Origin: Lutimonas saemankumensis
GTDB taxonomy: Bacteria; Bacteroidota; Bacteroidia; Flavobacteriales; Flavobacteriaceae
Reading direction: 5' to 3'
NCBI RefSeq assembly: GCF_020171465.1
Contig: NZ_JAIUZR010000001.1
Location: forward strand, 202,606-266,605
Length of the DNA: 64,000 bases
Both the position numbers and the translations under genes were made by a program. Shown in pieces: positions 38,290 through 48,183 of the stretch. Positions within the stretch are counted from its first letter, which is position 1; each line of letters starts with the position of its first letter. The notes under the pieces are model-generated. The model was given only the letters and a program-made list of their open reading frames with translations. It did no database searches and was not told where the DNA came from.

Positions 38290-38313
38290 TAAAATCTTTT
38301 AATGTAAGGAACA

Positions 38314-38790
38314 ATGAGAAAAAGAATTTCAAAGAAAAGAATCCTATTACCAGATCCAAAGTTTAATGATCAGTTGGTTACAAGGTTTGTAAACAACCTG
38401 ATGTTGGATGGTAAGAAGTCTGTTGCATTCAAAGTATTTTATGATGCACTGGATATTGTTGAGAGCAAAAAGCAGGATGAAGAAAAGACTGCTTTAGAAT
38501 TGTGGAAAGAAGCATTGTCAAATGTAATGCCACACGTTGAAGTTAGAAGTAGAAGAGTTGGTGGAGCCACTTTTCAGATACCTATGCCTATTAGAGCTGA
38601 CAGAAAGATATCCATGGCAATTAAATGGATGATCCTTTTTGCGAGAAAAAGAAATGAGAAGAGTATGTCTCAAAGGCTTGCCGGTGAGATACTTGCTGCT
38701 GTAAAAGAAGAAGGAGCTGCGGTTAAGAAGAGGGTTGATGTTCATAAAATGGCAGATGCGAATAAAGCATTCTCACATTTCAGATTTTAA
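38314..38790 (+). CDS. rpsG: 30S ribosomal protein S7
   Basis: 158 residues with the family blocks [17 protein letters not shown] near the N-terminus, [15 protein letters not shown] and the C-terminal NKAFSHFRF. Primary 16S rRNA binder of the small-subunit head. Second gene of the str group, 11 nt before fusA. In E. coli S7 is the feedback regulator of this operon; the short rpsL-rpsG spacer here shows no clear hairpin. Confidence 0.97.
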   Translation: MRKRISKKRILLPDPKFNDQLVTRFVNNLMLDGKKSVAFKVFYDALDIVESKKQDEEKTALELWKEALSNVMPHVEVRSRRVGGATFQIPMPIRADRKISMAIKWMILFARKRNEKSMSQRLAGEILAAVKEEGAAVKKRVDVHKMADANKAFSHFRF

Positions 38791-38801
38791 TAATTTTTAG
38801 C

Positions 38802-40925
38802 ATGGCAAGAGATTTAAAATTAACGAGAAATATTGGTATTGCGGCGCATATTGATGCTGGAAAGACCACAACTACCGAGAGAATACTATATTACACAGGT
38901 GTGTCTCACAAGATTGGTGAGGTTCACGACGGAGCTGCAACTATGGACTGGATGGAGCAGGAGCAGGAAAGAGGTATTACAATTACTTCGGCTGCAACAA
39001 CCTGTACCTGGCAGTTTCCAACTGAGAACGGAATTCCTACTGCAGATGCCAAAGGTTATCACTTTAATATTATTGACACTCCTGGACACGTTGACTTTAC
39101 CGTTGAGGTGAACCGTTCATTAAGGGTTCTTGATGGATTGGTATTTTTGTTCAGTGCCGTTGATGGTGTTGAGCCACAGTCTGAAACTAACTGGAGACTT
39201 GCAGATAACTATAAAGTGCCTAGAATCGGTTTTGTAAACAAAATGGACCGTCAGGGTTCAGATTTCCTTAGAGTTTGTACTCAGGTAAAAGAAATGCTTG
39301 GTTCCAATGCAGTACCGATTGTTCTTCCAATCGGGGAAGAGGCAGATTTTAAAGGAATCGTTGACTTGGTAAAAAACAGAGCGATCATTTGGAAAGATGA
39401 GTCTTTCGGATCGACTTTTGACATTATCGATATTCCTGAAGAATTAAAAGAAGAAGCGGCTCAATACAGAGCCTTGTTGATCGAGGAGGTAGCGTCTTAT
39501 GATGAAAACCTGCTTGAGAAATTCATGGAAGATGAGGATTCGATCACTGAAGAGGAAGTTCATAATGCACTTAGAGCTGCGGTAATGGACATGGCGATCA
39601 TCCCAATGATCTGTGGATCTGCTTTCAAAAATAAAGGTGTACAGTTTTTATTGGATGGAGTTTGCAGGTACTTGCCTTCACCAGTAGATAAAGATGCCAT
39701 TGTAGGAACAAACCCATCAACCGGAGAGGAAATTTCAAGAAAGCCTTCTGTGAAGGAACCGTTTTCTGGTTTAGCGTTTAAGATCGCTACAGATCCTTTC
39801 GTAGGGCGTTTGGCATTCTTTAGAACGTATTCAGGAAGACTGGATGCCGGTTCATACATACTGAATAACCGTTCTGGTAAAAAAGAAAGAATTTCTCGAA
39901 TCTATCAAATGCATTCGAACAAACAGAATTCTGTTGATTTCATTGAAGCCGGAGATATTGGTGCAGCAGTTGGATTTAAAGATATTAAAACCGGAGACAC
40001 GATGTCTGACCTTAATGCACCCATTATTCTTGAGAGTATGGAGTTCCCTGATCCTGTTATCGGGGTTGCTGTTGAGCCAAAGACGAAGGCTGATGTTGAT
40101 AAACTTGGAATTGGCCTTGCCAAACTGGCTGAAGAGGATCCAACGTTCCAGGTTAGAACGGATGAAGCTTCAGGCCAAACTATTATCTCTGGTATGGGCG
40201 AACTTCACCTTGAGATTTTGATCGATCGTTTAAAGCGAGAATTCAAAGTTGAGGTGAATGAAGGTGAGCCACAGGTAGAGTACAAAGAAGCCATTACTCA
40301 AAGTGCTCAGCACAGAGAGGTATACAAGAAGCAGTCTGGTGGTCGTGGTAAGTTTGCCGATATCATTTTTGACATGGGGCCTGCGGATGAAGATTTTGAT
40401 GGTGATGGATTACAGTTTATCAATGAGATCAAAGGAGGAAATATTCCTAAAGAATATATCCCTTCTGTTGAGAAAGGATTTGAGATGGCGATGAAAAATG
40501 GTCCATTGGCAGGTTATGAAATGGATACGATGAAAATCGTTCTAAAGGATGGATCTTTCCACCCTGTGGATTCTGATGCGCTTTCATTCGAATTAGCGGC
40601 GAAAATGGGATACAAAGAAGCAGCTAAAGCAGCTGGGGCAGTAATCCTTGAGCCTATCATGAAGCTGGAGGTTGTTACTCCGGAGGAAAACATGGGAGAT
40701 ATAGTTGGTGACTTGAACAGAAGAAGAGGTCAGGTTAATGCTATGGACGACAGAGCTGGAGCAAAAGTTGTTAAGGCGCATGTTCCTTTGTCTGAGATGT
40801 TTGGTTATGTAACTACTTTAAGAACCTTGTCATCTGGTAGAGCGACTTCTACCATGGAATTCTCTCATTATGAGAAAACTCCGTCAAGTGTTTCTGAAGA
40901 AGTGATCAAAAAAGCACAAGGTTAA
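38802..40925 (+). CDS. fusA: elongation factor G
   Basis: 707 residues. GTPase motifs: P-loop AHIDAGKTT (15-23), ERGITI switch region (near 56-61), DTPGH (92-96), NKMD (146-149). Domain IV/V are complete, ending in [11 protein letters not shown]. It drives ribosome translocation and, with RRF, recycling. Third gene of the str group; there is no tuf next to it, and rpsJ follows after 18 nt. Confidence 0.97.
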   Translation: MARDLKLTRNIGIAAHIDAGKTTTTERILYYTGVSHKIGEVHDGAATMDWMEQEQERGITITSAATTCTWQFPTENGIPTADAKGYHFNIIDTPGHVDFTVEVNRSLRVLDGLVFLFSAVDGVEPQSETNWRLADNYKVPRIGFVNKMDRQGSDFLRVCTQVKEMLGSNAVPIVLPIGEEADFKGIVDLVKNRAIIWKDESFGSTFDIIDIPEELKEEAAQYRALLIEEVASYDENLLEKFMEDEDSITEEEVHNALRAAVMDMAIIPMICGSAFKNKGVQFLLDGVCRYLPSPVDKDAIVGTNPSTGEEISRKPSVKEPFSGLAFKIATDPFVGRLAFFRTYSGRLDAGSYILNNRSGKKERISRIYQMHSNKQNSVDFIEAGDIGAAVGFKDIKTGDTMSDLNAPIILESMEFPDPVIGVAVEPKTKADVDKLGIGLAKLAEEDPTFQVRTDEASGQTIISGMGELHLEILIDRLKREFKVEVNEGEPQVEYKEAITQSAQHREVYKKQSGGRGKFADIIFDMGPADEDFDGDGLQFINEIKGGNIPKEYIPSVEKGFEMAMKNGPLAGYEMDTMKIVLKDGSFHPVDSDALSFELAAKMGYKEAAKAAGAVILEPIMKLEVVTPEENMGDIVGDLNRRRGQVNAMDDRAGAKVVKAHVPLSEMFGYVTTLRTLSSGRATSTMEFSHYEKTPSSVSEEVIKKAQG

Positions 40926-40943
40926 TCTACTAATAAAAGAAAA

Positions 40944-41249
40944 ATGAGTCAGAAAATTAGAATTAAATTAAAGTCTTACGATCATAACTTAGTAGATAAA
41001 TCTGCTGAAAAGATTGTAAAAACAGTGAAGAATACCGGTGCTGTTGTAAATGGGCCAATTCCATTACCAACGCATAAGAAAATTTTTACGGTATTACGTT
41101 CGCCACACGTTAACAAAAAGTCAAGGGAGCAGTTTCAATTGAGTGCGTTCAAAAGAATTTTAGACATCTACAGTTCTTCATCGAAAACAATTGATGCTTT
41201 AATGAAGCTTGAGTTACCAAGTGGGGTTGAAGTAGAGATTAAAGTTTAA
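40944..41249 (+). CDS. rpsJ: 30S ribosomal protein S10
   Basis: 101 residues beginning [14 protein letters not shown] with the conserved [25 protein letters not shown] loop region (given in part). Ribosomal protein and, in E. coli, NusE of antitermination complexes. It is joined to the str group and cut off from rplC by a 151-nt spacer holding a terminator-like hairpin. Confidence 0.97.
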   Translation: MSQKIRIKLKSYDHNLVDKSAEKIVKTVKNTGAVVNGPIPLPTHKKIFTVLRSPHVNKKSREQFQLSAFKRILDIYSSSSKTIDALMKLELPSGVEVEIKV

Positions 41250-41274
41250 TCCAGGGGATTGAACTGATCAAAGG

Positions 41275-41292
41275 CTGAAAAGGAAATTTCAG
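41275..41292 (+). repeat. inverted repeat in the rpsJ-rplC spacer
   Basis: CTGAAA (41275-41280) with TTTCAG (41287-41292), loop of six. It lies upstream of the terminator-like hairpin and is followed by a sequence (TCCTGAGCGATTGACGAGGGA) that recalls degenerate flavobacterial intergenic repeats. Confidence 0.4.
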
Positions 41293-41338
41293 TTACTTGT
41301 CCTGAGCGATTGACGAGGGAAAAACGGAAAAATATATT

Positions 41339-41370
41339 CAGGGTTGAAGATATTTTGACCCTGTTTTTTT
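41339..41370 (+). terminator. terminator or attenuator between rpsJ and rplC
   Basis: CAGGGT (41339-41344) pairs with ACCCTG (41358-41363), 13-nt loop, followed directly by seven T (41364-41370). The only terminator-like signal inside the ribosomal cluster; 30 nt later rplC begins. Confidence 0.75.
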
Positions 41371-41400
41371 AAATAGAGAACAATAATTAAATAATAGAAA

Positions 41401-42015
41401 ATGTCTGGGTTAATAGGAAAAAAAATAGGAATGACCAGTATTTATGATGAGAATGGAAAGAATATTCCATGTACCGTTATTCAAGCTGGTCCTTGTGTGG
41501 TTACCCAAGTCAGAACCAAAGAGGTTGACGGGTACGAAGCCTTGCAACTTGGTTTCGATGACAAAGCAGAAAAGCAGTCTAACAAGGCGCTTAACGGGCA
41601 CTTTAAAAAAGCCGGTTCATCTGCTAAAAGACGTGTCGTTGAATTCCAGGGATTTGAGCAAGATTTTAAATTAGGTGATGAAATTTCAGTAGATCACTTT
41701 GAAGAAGGGGAATTCGTAGATGTATCAGGTACGTCTAAAGGAAAAGGTTTTCAGGGAGTTGTAAAACGTCATGGTTTTGCGGGATCTGAAAGAACTCACG
41801 GACAGCAAAGTATGAACAGGGCTCCTGGTTCTGTTGGTGCGGCGTCTTATCCGGCTCGTATTTTTAAAGGCATGAGAATGGCCGGTAGAATGGGTGGAGA
41901 AAAAGTGAAGGTTCAAAACCTTAGAGTTTTAAAAGTGGTAAAGGACAAAAATCTTTTAGTAGTAAAAGGTGCTGTTCCTGGTCATAAAAATTCATATGTA
42001 ATTATTCAGAAATAA
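41401..42015 (+). CDS. rplC: 50S ribosomal protein L3
   Basis: 204 residues starting [15 protein letters not shown]; the conserved loop [24 protein letters not shown] region reaches the peptidyl-transferase centre. First gene of the S10-group section after the attenuator-like hairpin. Its TAA overlaps the rplD ATG (TAATG), so translation is coupled. Confidence 0.97.
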   Translation: MSGLIGKKIGMTSIYDENGKNIPCTVIQAGPCVVTQVRTKEVDGYEALQLGFDDKAEKQSNKALNGHFKKAGSSAKRRVVEFQGFEQDFKLGDEISVDHFEEGEFVDVSGTSKGKGFQGVVKRHGFAGSERTHGQQSMNRAPGSVGAASYPARIFKGMRMAGRMGGEKVKVQNLRVLKVVKDKNLLVVKGAVPGHKNSYVIIQK

Positions 42016-42644
42016 TGAAAGTAGCTGTAATAGATATCAACGGGAAAAAAACCGGAAGAAGTGTTGAGCTTTCGAAAGCTGTTTTTGGTATTGAACCAAA
42101 TGACCACGCTATTTATCTGGATGTGAAACAACATTTGGCTAACAAACGTCAAGGTACTCACAAAGCTAAAGAAAGAGCTGAAATCGTGGGTAGTACACGT
42201 AAGATCAAAAAACAAAAAGGTACAGGTACTGCAAGGGCAGGAAGTATAAAGTCTCCTATTTTCAGAGGCGGAGGTAGAGCTTTTGGTCCAAGACCGAGAA
42301 ATTACTCTTTCAAATTGAACAAGGGTCTTAAGAAACTGGCTCGTCAGTCAGCGCTTTCGATCAAGGCAAAAGAGGAGAATATTCTAGTCATAGAGAAGTT
42401 TGATTTTGACACTCCAAAGACTAAAAACTTTACTAATATTTTGAAAGCCTTGGAGTTGGAAAACAAAAAATCTTTGTTTGTGTTGGATGGGTCAAATAAT
42501 AATGTATATTTGTCATCACGAAATTTGAAGAGAGCTAATGTCATAAACGGCTCAGAATTAAACACTTACAAAGTTCTTAATGCGAACAAAGTTGTTATTT
42601 CTGAATCGTGTTTGGAGGAAATTGAATCTAATTTTAGCAAATAA
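42015..42644 (+). CDS. rplD: 50S ribosomal protein L4
   Basis: 209 residues. The loop RQGTHKAKERAEIVGSTRK to GRAFGPRPRNYSFKLN contains the exit-tunnel arm. L4 is the autoregulator of the S10 operon in E. coli; an equivalent control here would have to act on the rpsJ-rplC spacer or the str leader. Overlaps rplC by one base. Confidence 0.96.
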   Translation: MKVAVIDINGKKTGRSVELSKAVFGIEPNDHAIYLDVKQHLANKRQGTHKAKERAEIVGSTRKIKKQKGTGTARAGSIKSPIFRGGGRAFGPRPRNYSFKLNKGLKKLARQSALSIKAKEENILVIEKFDFDTPKTKNFTNILKALELENKKSLFVLDGSNNNVYLSSRNLKRANVINGSELNTYKVLNANKVVISESCLEEIESNFSK

Positions 42645-42649
42645 GGGTC

Positions 42650-42940
42650 ATGAGTATATTGATAAAACCTATTATTACGGAAAAAGCAACGGACCAGAGT
42701 GAGTTGAGTAACTGCTTTAGTTTTGTTGTGAAAAAAGAAGCTAATAAGATAGAAGTTAAAGAAGCTGTAGAATCCGCTTATGGCGTGACTGTTAAGGGCG
42801 TTAGAACTATGAACTATCCGGTAAAGCGTACCACCAAGTATACCAAGAAAGGACTGGTTGCGAGTGTTAAAGGCGCTTACAAGAAAGCCGTTGTTCAGTT
42901 GGCTGAAGGAGAGAACATTGATTTTTATAGCAATATCTAA
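42650..42940 (+). CDS. rplW: 50S ribosomal protein L23
   Basis: 96 residues with IKPIITEKATDQSE at the N-terminus and the KKYKKAVVQL-like final strand. Located at the tunnel exit, docking site for trigger factor and SRP. 5 nt after rplD, 9 nt before rplB. Confidence 0.96.
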   Translation: MSILIKPIITEKATDQSELSNCFSFVVKKEANKIEVKEAVESAYGVTVKGVRTMNYPVKRTTKYTKKGLVASVKGAYKKAVVQLAEGENIDFYSNI

Positions 42941-42949
42941 GAAAATAAG

Positions 42950-43774
42950 ATGGCATTAAGAAAATTAAAACCGATTACTCCAGGACAACGATTTAAAGTT
43001 GTTACGGATTTTGATGTTGTAACGACTGATAAACCCGAAAAAAGTCTTTTGGCTCCGATCAAAAGAACAGGAGGAAGAAACAGTGAAGGAAAAATGACTA
43101 TGCGCTTTTTAGGTGGTGGTCATAAAAGAAGATACCGTGTTATTGATTTCAAAAGAAATAAAGATGGTGTTCCTGCTACTGTAAAGACAATAGAATACGA
43201 TCCAAACAGGTCAGCATACATTGCTTTGCTGAACTATGCAGACGGAGAAAAGAGATATATCATCGCCCAAAATGGATTAAAAGTGGGTCAGGAAGTAATT
43301 TCTGGCGAAAAGGTGGCTCCGGAAATTGGAAACACAATGCTTTTGAGCAATATTCCATTGGGTACGGTGATTTCTTGTATTGAATTGCGTCCTGGACAGG
43401 GAGCTGTTATTGCAAGAAGCGCAGGTACTTTTGCTCAGTTAATGGCGAGAGAAGGAAAATACGCGACAATCAAATTGCCTTCAGGTGAGATCAGAATGAT
43501 CTTACTTACGTGTAAGGCAACCATTGGTGTTGTTTCAAATTCAGATCATCAGTTGACTGTATCAGGTAAAGCTGGTAGAAGCAGATGGTTAGGAAGACGT
43601 CCAAGAACACGTCCTGTTGCAATGAACCCTGTTGACCATCCGATGGGTGGTGGTGAAGGTAGAGCTTCAGGTGGACACCCAAGATCTAAGAACGGTATTC
43701 CTGCAAAAGGTTATAAGACCCGTTCCAAGACTAAAGCGAGCAATAAGCAAATCGTTGAACGTAGAAAAAAATAA
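42950..43774 (+). CDS. rplB: 50S ribosomal protein L2
   Basis: 274 residues. The C-terminal signature [16 protein letters not shown] contains the conserved His required for peptidyl-transferase function, and the RNA-binding block RKGGRNSEG-like region is near 45. Normal length and order between rplW and rpsS. Confidence 0.97.
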   Translation: MALRKLKPITPGQRFKVVTDFDVVTTDKPEKSLLAPIKRTGGRNSEGKMTMRFLGGGHKRRYRVIDFKRNKDGVPATVKTIEYDPNRSAYIALLNYADGEKRYIIAQNGLKVGQEVISGEKVAPEIGNTMLLSNIPLGTVISCIELRPGQGAVIARSAGTFAQLMAREGKYATIKLPSGEIRMILLTCKATIGVVSNSDHQLTVSGKAGRSRWLGRRPRTRPVAMNPVDHPMGGGEGRASGGHPRSKNGIPAKGYKTRSKTKASNKQIVERRKK

Positions 43775-43787
43775 TTAGTTAGAAAGT

Positions 43788-44066
43788 ATGGCACGTTCGT
43801 TAAAAAAAGGACCTTATGTTTTTCACGCTTTAGAAAAGAAAGTGCAGAAGAATATAGACTCAGGAAAGAAATCAGTAATCAAAACCTGGTCAAGAGCATC
43901 TATGATAACTCCTGATTTTGTGGGACAGACAATCGGTGTTCACAATGGCCGTCAGTTTGTACCGGTTTATATTACTGAAAATATGGTAGGTCATAAATTA
44001 GGTGAATTTTCTCCAACACGTTCATTCCGTGGGCATGCAGGAGCGAAAAATAAAGGTAAAAAATAG
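43788..44066 (+). CDS. rpsS: 30S ribosomal protein S19
   Basis: 92 residues starting [11 protein letters not shown], with the C-terminal [18 protein letters not shown] block. Small-subunit head protein that forms a complex with S13. 13 nt after rplB and 6 nt before rplV. Confidence 0.97.
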   Translation: MARSLKKGPYVFHALEKKVQKNIDSGKKSVIKTWSRASMITPDFVGQTIGVHNGRQFVPVYITENMVGHKLGEFSPTRSFRGHAGAKNKGKK

Positions 44067-44072
44067 TAGGTT

Positions 44073-44477
44073 ATGGGAGTTCGAAAAAAATTAAGAGCAA
44101 ATCAACTGAAAGAAGCACGTAAGAACACATACGTTGCTAAACTTAATGGTTGTCCTACATCTCCAAGAAAGATGCGTTTAGTAGCTGATTTGATCAGAGG
44201 TGTTGAAGTTGAAAAAGCACTTCAGATCTTGAAATTCAATCCGAAAGAGGCTTCAGTAAATCTTGAAAAGTTAATGTTGTCGGCAATTGCTAACTGGCAG
44301 GCTAAAAACGAAGATGAAAGCATTGAAGATGCAGGACTTTTTGTTAAAGAAATTTATGTTGACAGCGCGACTATGTTGAAAAGACTGCGTACTGCACCTC
44401 AGGGTAGAGCGCATAGGATCAGAAAACGTTCAAACCACGTAACAATGGTTTTGGGAACTAATAATTTAAGCAATTAA
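44073..44477 (+). CDS. rplV: 50S ribosomal protein L22
   Basis: 134 residues with [13 protein letters not shown] and the closing beta-hairpin [19 protein letters not shown] that lines the exit tunnel; the hairpin sequence shows no macrolide-resistance deletion or insertion that I can see. Ends 7 nt before rpsC. Confidence 0.96.
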   Translation: MGVRKKLRANQLKEARKNTYVAKLNGCPTSPRKMRLVADLIRGVEVEKALQILKFNPKEASVNLEKLMLSAIANWQAKNEDESIEDAGLFVKEIYVDSATMLKRLRTAPQGRAHRIRKRSNHVTMVLGTNNLSN

Positions 44478-44484
44478 TTTAAGC

Positions 44485-45198
44485 ATGGGACAAAAGACAA
44501 ATCCAATAGGAAATCGATTAGGAATCATCAGAGGATGGGAATCTAACTGGTACGGTGGAAATGACTACGGAGATAAAATTGCTGAGGACAGCAAGATCCG
44601 TAAATATATCCATGCTAGATTATATAAAGCAAGTGTTTCACGTGTGATTATAGAGCGTACACTTAAACTTGTAACCGTTACTATCACTACTGCCAGACCA
44701 GGTATCATTATCGGAAAAGGCGGCCAGGAGGTAGACAAGTTGAAAGAAGAGCTTAAGAAAATCACAGGTAAGGAAGTGCAGATTAATATCTTCGAGATCA
44801 AACGTCCGGAACTTGACGCAAAATTAGTAGCAGCAAGTATTGCTCGTCAGATTGAGAACAGAATCTCATACAGGAGAGCAATCAAAATGGCTATCGCTGC
44901 AACGATGCGTATGAACGCAGAAGGTATTAAAGTACAGATTTCAGGTCGTTTGAACGGTGCTGAAATGGCTAGATCTGAGTCTTATAAAGAAGGAAGAATT
45001 CCTCTTTCTACTTTTAGAGCAGATATAGATTATGCCTTGGAAGAAGCGAGTACCACTTATGGTAAAATAGGTGTGAAAGTTTGGATTATGAAAGGTGAGG
45101 TTTATGGTAAGAGAGAATTATCTCCGTTAGTTGGTCTTTCTAAGAAAGGTAAACAAGGTGGCGGTAAAGGTCCAGGAAGGAATAAATCTCGTAGATAA
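44485..45198 (+). CDS. rpsC: 30S ribosomal protein S3
   Basis: 237 residues. Starts [15 protein letters not shown]-domain motif IIGKGGQEV near residue 75, and C-terminal [13 protein letters not shown]. The Lys/Gly-rich tail ([14 protein letters not shown]) is slightly longer than in E. coli. S3 surrounds the mRNA entry channel. Confidence 0.97.
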   Translation: MGQKTNPIGNRLGIIRGWESNWYGGNDYGDKIAEDSKIRKYIHARLYKASVSRVIIERTLKLVTVTITTARPGIIIGKGGQEVDKLKEELKKITGKEVQINIFEIKRPELDAKLVAASIARQIENRISYRRAIKMAIAATMRMNAEGIKVQISGRLNGAEMARSESYKEGRIPLSTFRADIDYALEEASTTYGKIGVKVWIMKGEVYGKRELSPLVGLSKKGKQGGGKGPGRNKSRR

Positions 45199-45217
45199 AT
45201 TTTTTAAGACGTAGAAA

Positions 45218-45646
45218 ATGTTACAACCAAAAAGAGTAAAATATCGTAAGGTACAGAAAGCCAAGGGGAACATGAAGGGTAACTCCCAGAGAGGCCACCA
45301 GCTTTCAAATGGTATGTTCGGTATTAAGTCATTAGACCAGGATTTAATTACCTCACGTCAGATCGAGGCGGCAAGGGTTGCTGCAACGAGATACATGAAA
45401 AGACAAGGTAGTTTATGGATTAAAATTTTTCCGGACAAGCCTATTACTAAAAAGCCTTTAGAGGTTCGTATGGGTAAAGGTAAAGGAGCCCCAGAATATT
45501 TTGTGGCAGTTGTAAAACCCGGAAGAATTATGTTTGAAGTTGGAGGAGTACCCATTGAAGTAGCCAGAGAAGCATTGCGTCTTGCTGCTCAGAAGTTACC
45601 CGTAAGAACAAAATTTGTGGTTGCAAGAGATTTTGACAACGCTTAA
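45218..45646 (+). CDS. rplP: 50S ribosomal protein L16
   Basis: 142 residues starting [14 protein letters not shown], with [13 protein letters not shown] and [18 protein letters not shown] blocks typical of L16 at the A site. A 59-nt spacer to rpmC follows, longer than usual in this cluster. Confidence 0.96.
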   Translation: MLQPKRVKYRKVQKAKGNMKGNSQRGHQLSNGMFGIKSLDQDLITSRQIEAARVAATRYMKRQGSLWIKIFPDKPITKKPLEVRMGKGKGAPEYFVAVVKPGRIMFEVGGVPIEVAREALRLAAQKLPVRTKFVVARDFDNA

Positions 45647-45667
45647 TTTTTAAGATATGTGAGCCGA

Positions 45668-45689
45668 TTAATGGTGAGCATAGCATTAA
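45668..45689 (+). repeat. inverted repeat in the rplP-rpmC spacer
   Basis: TTAATG (45668-45673) with CATTAA (45684-45689), loop of ten. It sits about 17 nt before the rpmC start and could cover its ribosome-binding region. No poly-T follows, so it is not a terminator. Confidence 0.35.
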
Positions 45690-45705
45690 ATTTAACAAAG
45701 AAAAC

Positions 45706-45897
45706 ATGAAACAATCAGAAATTAAAGAATTATCAGTAGAAGAGCTACAGGAAAAGTTAGCTATTTTCAAAAAGAACTATACTGATCTGAAACTTGCGCA
45801 TGCTATTTCTCCATTGGAATCTCCGTTACAATTAAGAAACTTGAGGAGAACGGTTGCAAGAATCGCCACAGAATTAACTAATAGAGAATTACAATAA
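45706..45897 (+). CDS. rpmC: 50S ribosomal protein L29
   Basis: 63 residues, two-helix protein starting MKQSEIKELSVEELQEKL with the C-terminal NLRRTVARIATELTNRE block. Tunnel-exit protein next to L23. 19 nt before rpsQ. Confidence 0.95.
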   Translation: MKQSEIKELSVEELQEKLAIFKKNYTDLKLAHAISPLESPLQLRNLRRTVARIATELTNRELQ

Positions 45898-45916
45898 TTG
45901 TAATTGATTTGAAGAG

Positions 45917-46174
45917 ATGGAAAAAAGAAATCTTAGAAAAGAAAGAATAGGAGTAGTTTCAAGTAATAAAATGGAGAAATCCATTGTAGTATCTGAAGTG
46001 AAACGAGTAAAGCATCCAATGTATGGTAAGTTCGTATTGAACACCAAAAAGTATGTGGCACATGATGAGAACAACGATTGTAATGAAGGTGATACAGTGA
46101 GAATCATGGAAACGCGTCCTTTGAGCAAGTCAAAACGTTGGAGATTAGTAGAAATCTTAGAAAGAGCTAAATAA
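45917..46174 (+). CDS. rpsQ: 30S ribosomal protein S17
   Basis: 85 residues with [27 protein letters not shown] and [18 protein letters not shown], the OB-fold signature. 16S rRNA 5'-domain binder. Two nt before rplN. Confidence 0.96.
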   Translation: MEKRNLRKERIGVVSSNKMEKSIVVSEVKRVKHPMYGKFVLNTKKYVAHDENNDCNEGDTVRIMETRPLSKSKRWRLVEILERAK

Positions 46175-46176
46175 TT

Positions 46177-46548
46177 ATGTTACAGCAAGAATCAAGATTA
46201 ACGGTAGCGGACAATACAGGAGCAAAAGAGGCTTTGGTGATCCGTGTGCTTGGCGGAACGAAAAAACGTTACGCTTCAGTAGGAGATAAAATTGTGGTTT
46301 CAGTGAAGCAGGCTACTCCAAATGGAACAGCCAAAAAAGGCCAGGTTTCGAAGGCAGTTGTGATCAGAACCAAAAAGGAAGTTAGACGTAAGGATGGATC
46401 TTATATCCGTTTTGATGATAATGCATGTGTGTTATTAGATTCAACTTCTGGTGAAATGAGAGGAACTCGTGTATTTGGTCCTGTAGCAAGAGAGCTTCGT
46501 GAAAAGCAATTCATGAAAATTGTATCATTGGCACCTGAAGTGCTTTAA
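46177..46548 (+). CDS. rplN: 50S ribosomal protein L14
   Basis: 123 residues starting [19 protein letters not shown] and ending in IVSLAPEVL; contains the conserved [11 protein letters not shown] block. In the classical arrangement it opens the spc group; here it lies 2 nt after rpsQ with no separate promoter. Confidence 0.97.
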   Translation: MLQQESRLTVADNTGAKEALVIRVLGGTKKRYASVGDKIVVSVKQATPNGTAKKGQVSKAVVIRTKKEVRRKDGSYIRFDDNACVLLDSTSGEMRGTRVFGPVARELREKQFMKIVSLAPEVL

Positions 46549-46559
46549 TTTGTAGAAAG

Positions 46560-46868
46560 ATGACAAAGCTAAAAATTAAAACAGGAGATACCGTAAGGGT
46601 AATGGCCGGTGACCATAAAGGTGAAGAAGGTAAAGTGATCAAAGTTCTTAGAGATAAGAACAGAGCGATCGTTGAAGGTGTGAATATGATTTCAAAACAC
46701 ACGAAACCGAGTGCTGAGAATCCACAAGGAGGTATTGTAAAAAAGGAGGCTTCTTTACACCTTTCAAACTTAATGTTGGTTGAAAACGGCGAAACGACCA
46801 GAGTTGGTTTCCGAATGGAAGGTGATAAAAAAGTTAGGTTTTCAAAAAAATCTAAAGAAGTATTATAG
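46560..46868 (+). CDS. rplX: 50S ribosomal protein L24
   Basis: 102 residues with the KOW motif ([20 protein letters not shown]) and [12 protein letters not shown]. Assembly-initiator protein of the large subunit. Two nt before rplE. Confidence 0.96.
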   Translation: MTKLKIKTGDTVRVMAGDHKGEEGKVIKVLRDKNRAIVEGVNMISKHTKPSAENPQGGIVKKEASLHLSNLMLVENGETTRVGFRMEGDKKVRFSKKSKEVL

Positions 46869-46870
46869 TT

Positions 46871-47422
46871 ATGGAAAATATGCCAAGACTTAAAAAAGAT
46901 TACAACGACAGAATTATTTCTGCTTTAACCGAAGAATTTGGTTACAAAAATGTAATGCAGGTTCCAAAATTGGAGAAGATAGTAATTAGCAAGGGCGTTG
47001 GTGCTGCAATCGCAGATAAAAAGTTGATCGAATATGCTGTTGATGAGTTAACTCAGATCACTGGACAGAAAGCTGTTTCGACAATTTCAAAGAAGGATAT
47101 CGCAACATTTAAATTGCGTAAGGGTATGCCAATTGGTGCAAAAGTAACTTTACGTAAGAACAAGATGTACGAATTTTTAGACAGACTAGTTACTGCCTCT
47201 TTACCTCGGGTAAGAGATTTTAAAGGCGTAAAGGCTAACGGTTTTGACGGAAGAGGAAATTATAATTTGGGTATTACGGAACAAATTATCTTTCCTGAGA
47301 TCAATATTGATAAAGTTAACAAGATTAGTGGTATGGACATCACCTTTGTTACTTCAGCCAATACGGATAAAGAAGCAAAATCACTTTTACACGAATTAGG
47401 GGTACCATTTAAAAAGAATTAA
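46871..47422 (+). CDS. rplE: 50S ribosomal protein L5
   Basis: 183 residues with [25 protein letters not shown] and the [13 protein letters not shown] block. Binds 5S rRNA. The first ATG ([11 protein letters not shown]) is kept; a second ATG three codons later is also possible. Confidence 0.97.
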   Translation: MENMPRLKKDYNDRIISALTEEFGYKNVMQVPKLEKIVISKGVGAAIADKKLIEYAVDELTQITGQKAVSTISKKDIATFKLRKGMPIGAKVTLRKNKMYEFLDRLVTASLPRVRDFKGVKANGFDGRGNYNLGITEQIIFPEINIDKVNKISGMDITFVTSANTDKEAKSLLHELGVPFKKN

Positions 47423-47426
47423 TAAG

Positions 47427-47696
47427 ATGGCAAAAGAATCAATGAAAGCTCGTGAAGTGAAAAGAGCTAAAACAGTTGCAAAATACGCTGAAAAAAGAAA
47501 GGCCCTGAAAGAGGCTGGAGATTATGAAGCTTTGCAAAAATTACCAAAGAACGCTTCGCCTATACGTATGCACAACAGATGTAAACTGACAGGTCGTCCA
47601 AAAGGTTATATGCGTCAGTTTGGTATATCTCGTGTTACTTTTCGCGAAATGGCTAATCAAGGTTTGATCCCTGGTGTAAAAAAAGCTAGCTGGTAG
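47427..47696 (+). CDS. rpsN: 30S ribosomal protein S14 (zinc-free form)
   Basis: 89 residues, the longer form. Only one Cys is present ([12 protein letters not shown]), so the CxxC...CxxC zinc site of the short S14 type is absent. C-terminal [25 protein letters not shown] is family-typical (shown in name only up to FREMANQG). Followed by a 76-nt spacer with an inverted repeat. Confidence 0.95.
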   Translation: MAKESMKAREVKRAKTVAKYAEKRKALKEAGDYEALQKLPKNASPIRMHNRCKLTGRPKGYMRQFGISRVTFREMANQGLIPGVKKASW

Positions 47697-47707
47697 AAAA
47701 TTATTAA

Positions 47708-47754
47708 TTGGTTTCAGGTTTGATCTGAAAAAGAATGTTTAGATCGAAAACCAA
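47708..47754 (+). promoter_or_regulatory. imperfect stem-loop in the rpsN-rpsH spacer
   Basis: TTGGTTT-like left arm plus GATCT (47722-47726) pair with AGATC (47741-47745) and a right arm ending ACCAA (47750-47754). The stem has a bulge. It lies 19 nt before the rpsH start. No T run, so it is unlikely to terminate. Confidence 0.4.
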
Positions 47755-47772
47755 AACCGTAAATATTTATAT

Positions 47773-48171
47773 ATGTATACAGATCCAATCGCAGATTATC
47801 TAACAAGAATTAGAAATGCTGCAAGCGCTGGCCACAGAGTAGTGGAAATTCCGGCGTCGAACTTAAAAAAAGAAATGACCAAGATTCTTTTCGATCAGGG
47901 TTATATCTTGAGTTATAAGTTCATTGAGAACAAAGTTCAGGACATTATCAAGATTGCTTTGAAATACGATAAGGATTCCAAGCAACCTGTGATCAAGAAT
48001 CTTCAAAGAGTGAGTACGCCTGGTTTGAGAAAATATGCCGGAGCTCATGAAATGCCAAGAGTATTAAACGGTTTGGGAATTGCCATCGTTTCTACTTCAA
48101 AAGGTGTGATGACGAATAAGAAAGCACGTCAGGAGAATGTTGGGGGAGAGGTTTTATGTTTCGTTTATTAA
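47773..48171 (+). CDS. rpsH: 30S ribosomal protein S8
   Basis: 132 residues starting MYTDPIADYLTRIRNA, with STSKGVMTNKKARQENVGGEVLCFVY-type C-terminus (last block GGEVLCFVY). S8 binds helix 21 of 16S rRNA and in E. coli represses the spc operon. The only structured spacer in this part of the cluster lies directly upstream. Confidence 0.96.
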   Translation: MYTDPIADYLTRIRNAASAGHRVVEIPASNLKKEMTKILFDQGYILSYKFIENKVQDIIKIALKYDKDSKQPVIKNLQRVSTPGLRKYAGAHEMPRVLNGLGIAIVSTSKGVMTNKKARQENVGGEVLCFVY

Positions 48172-48183
48172 AAAGTAGATAAG

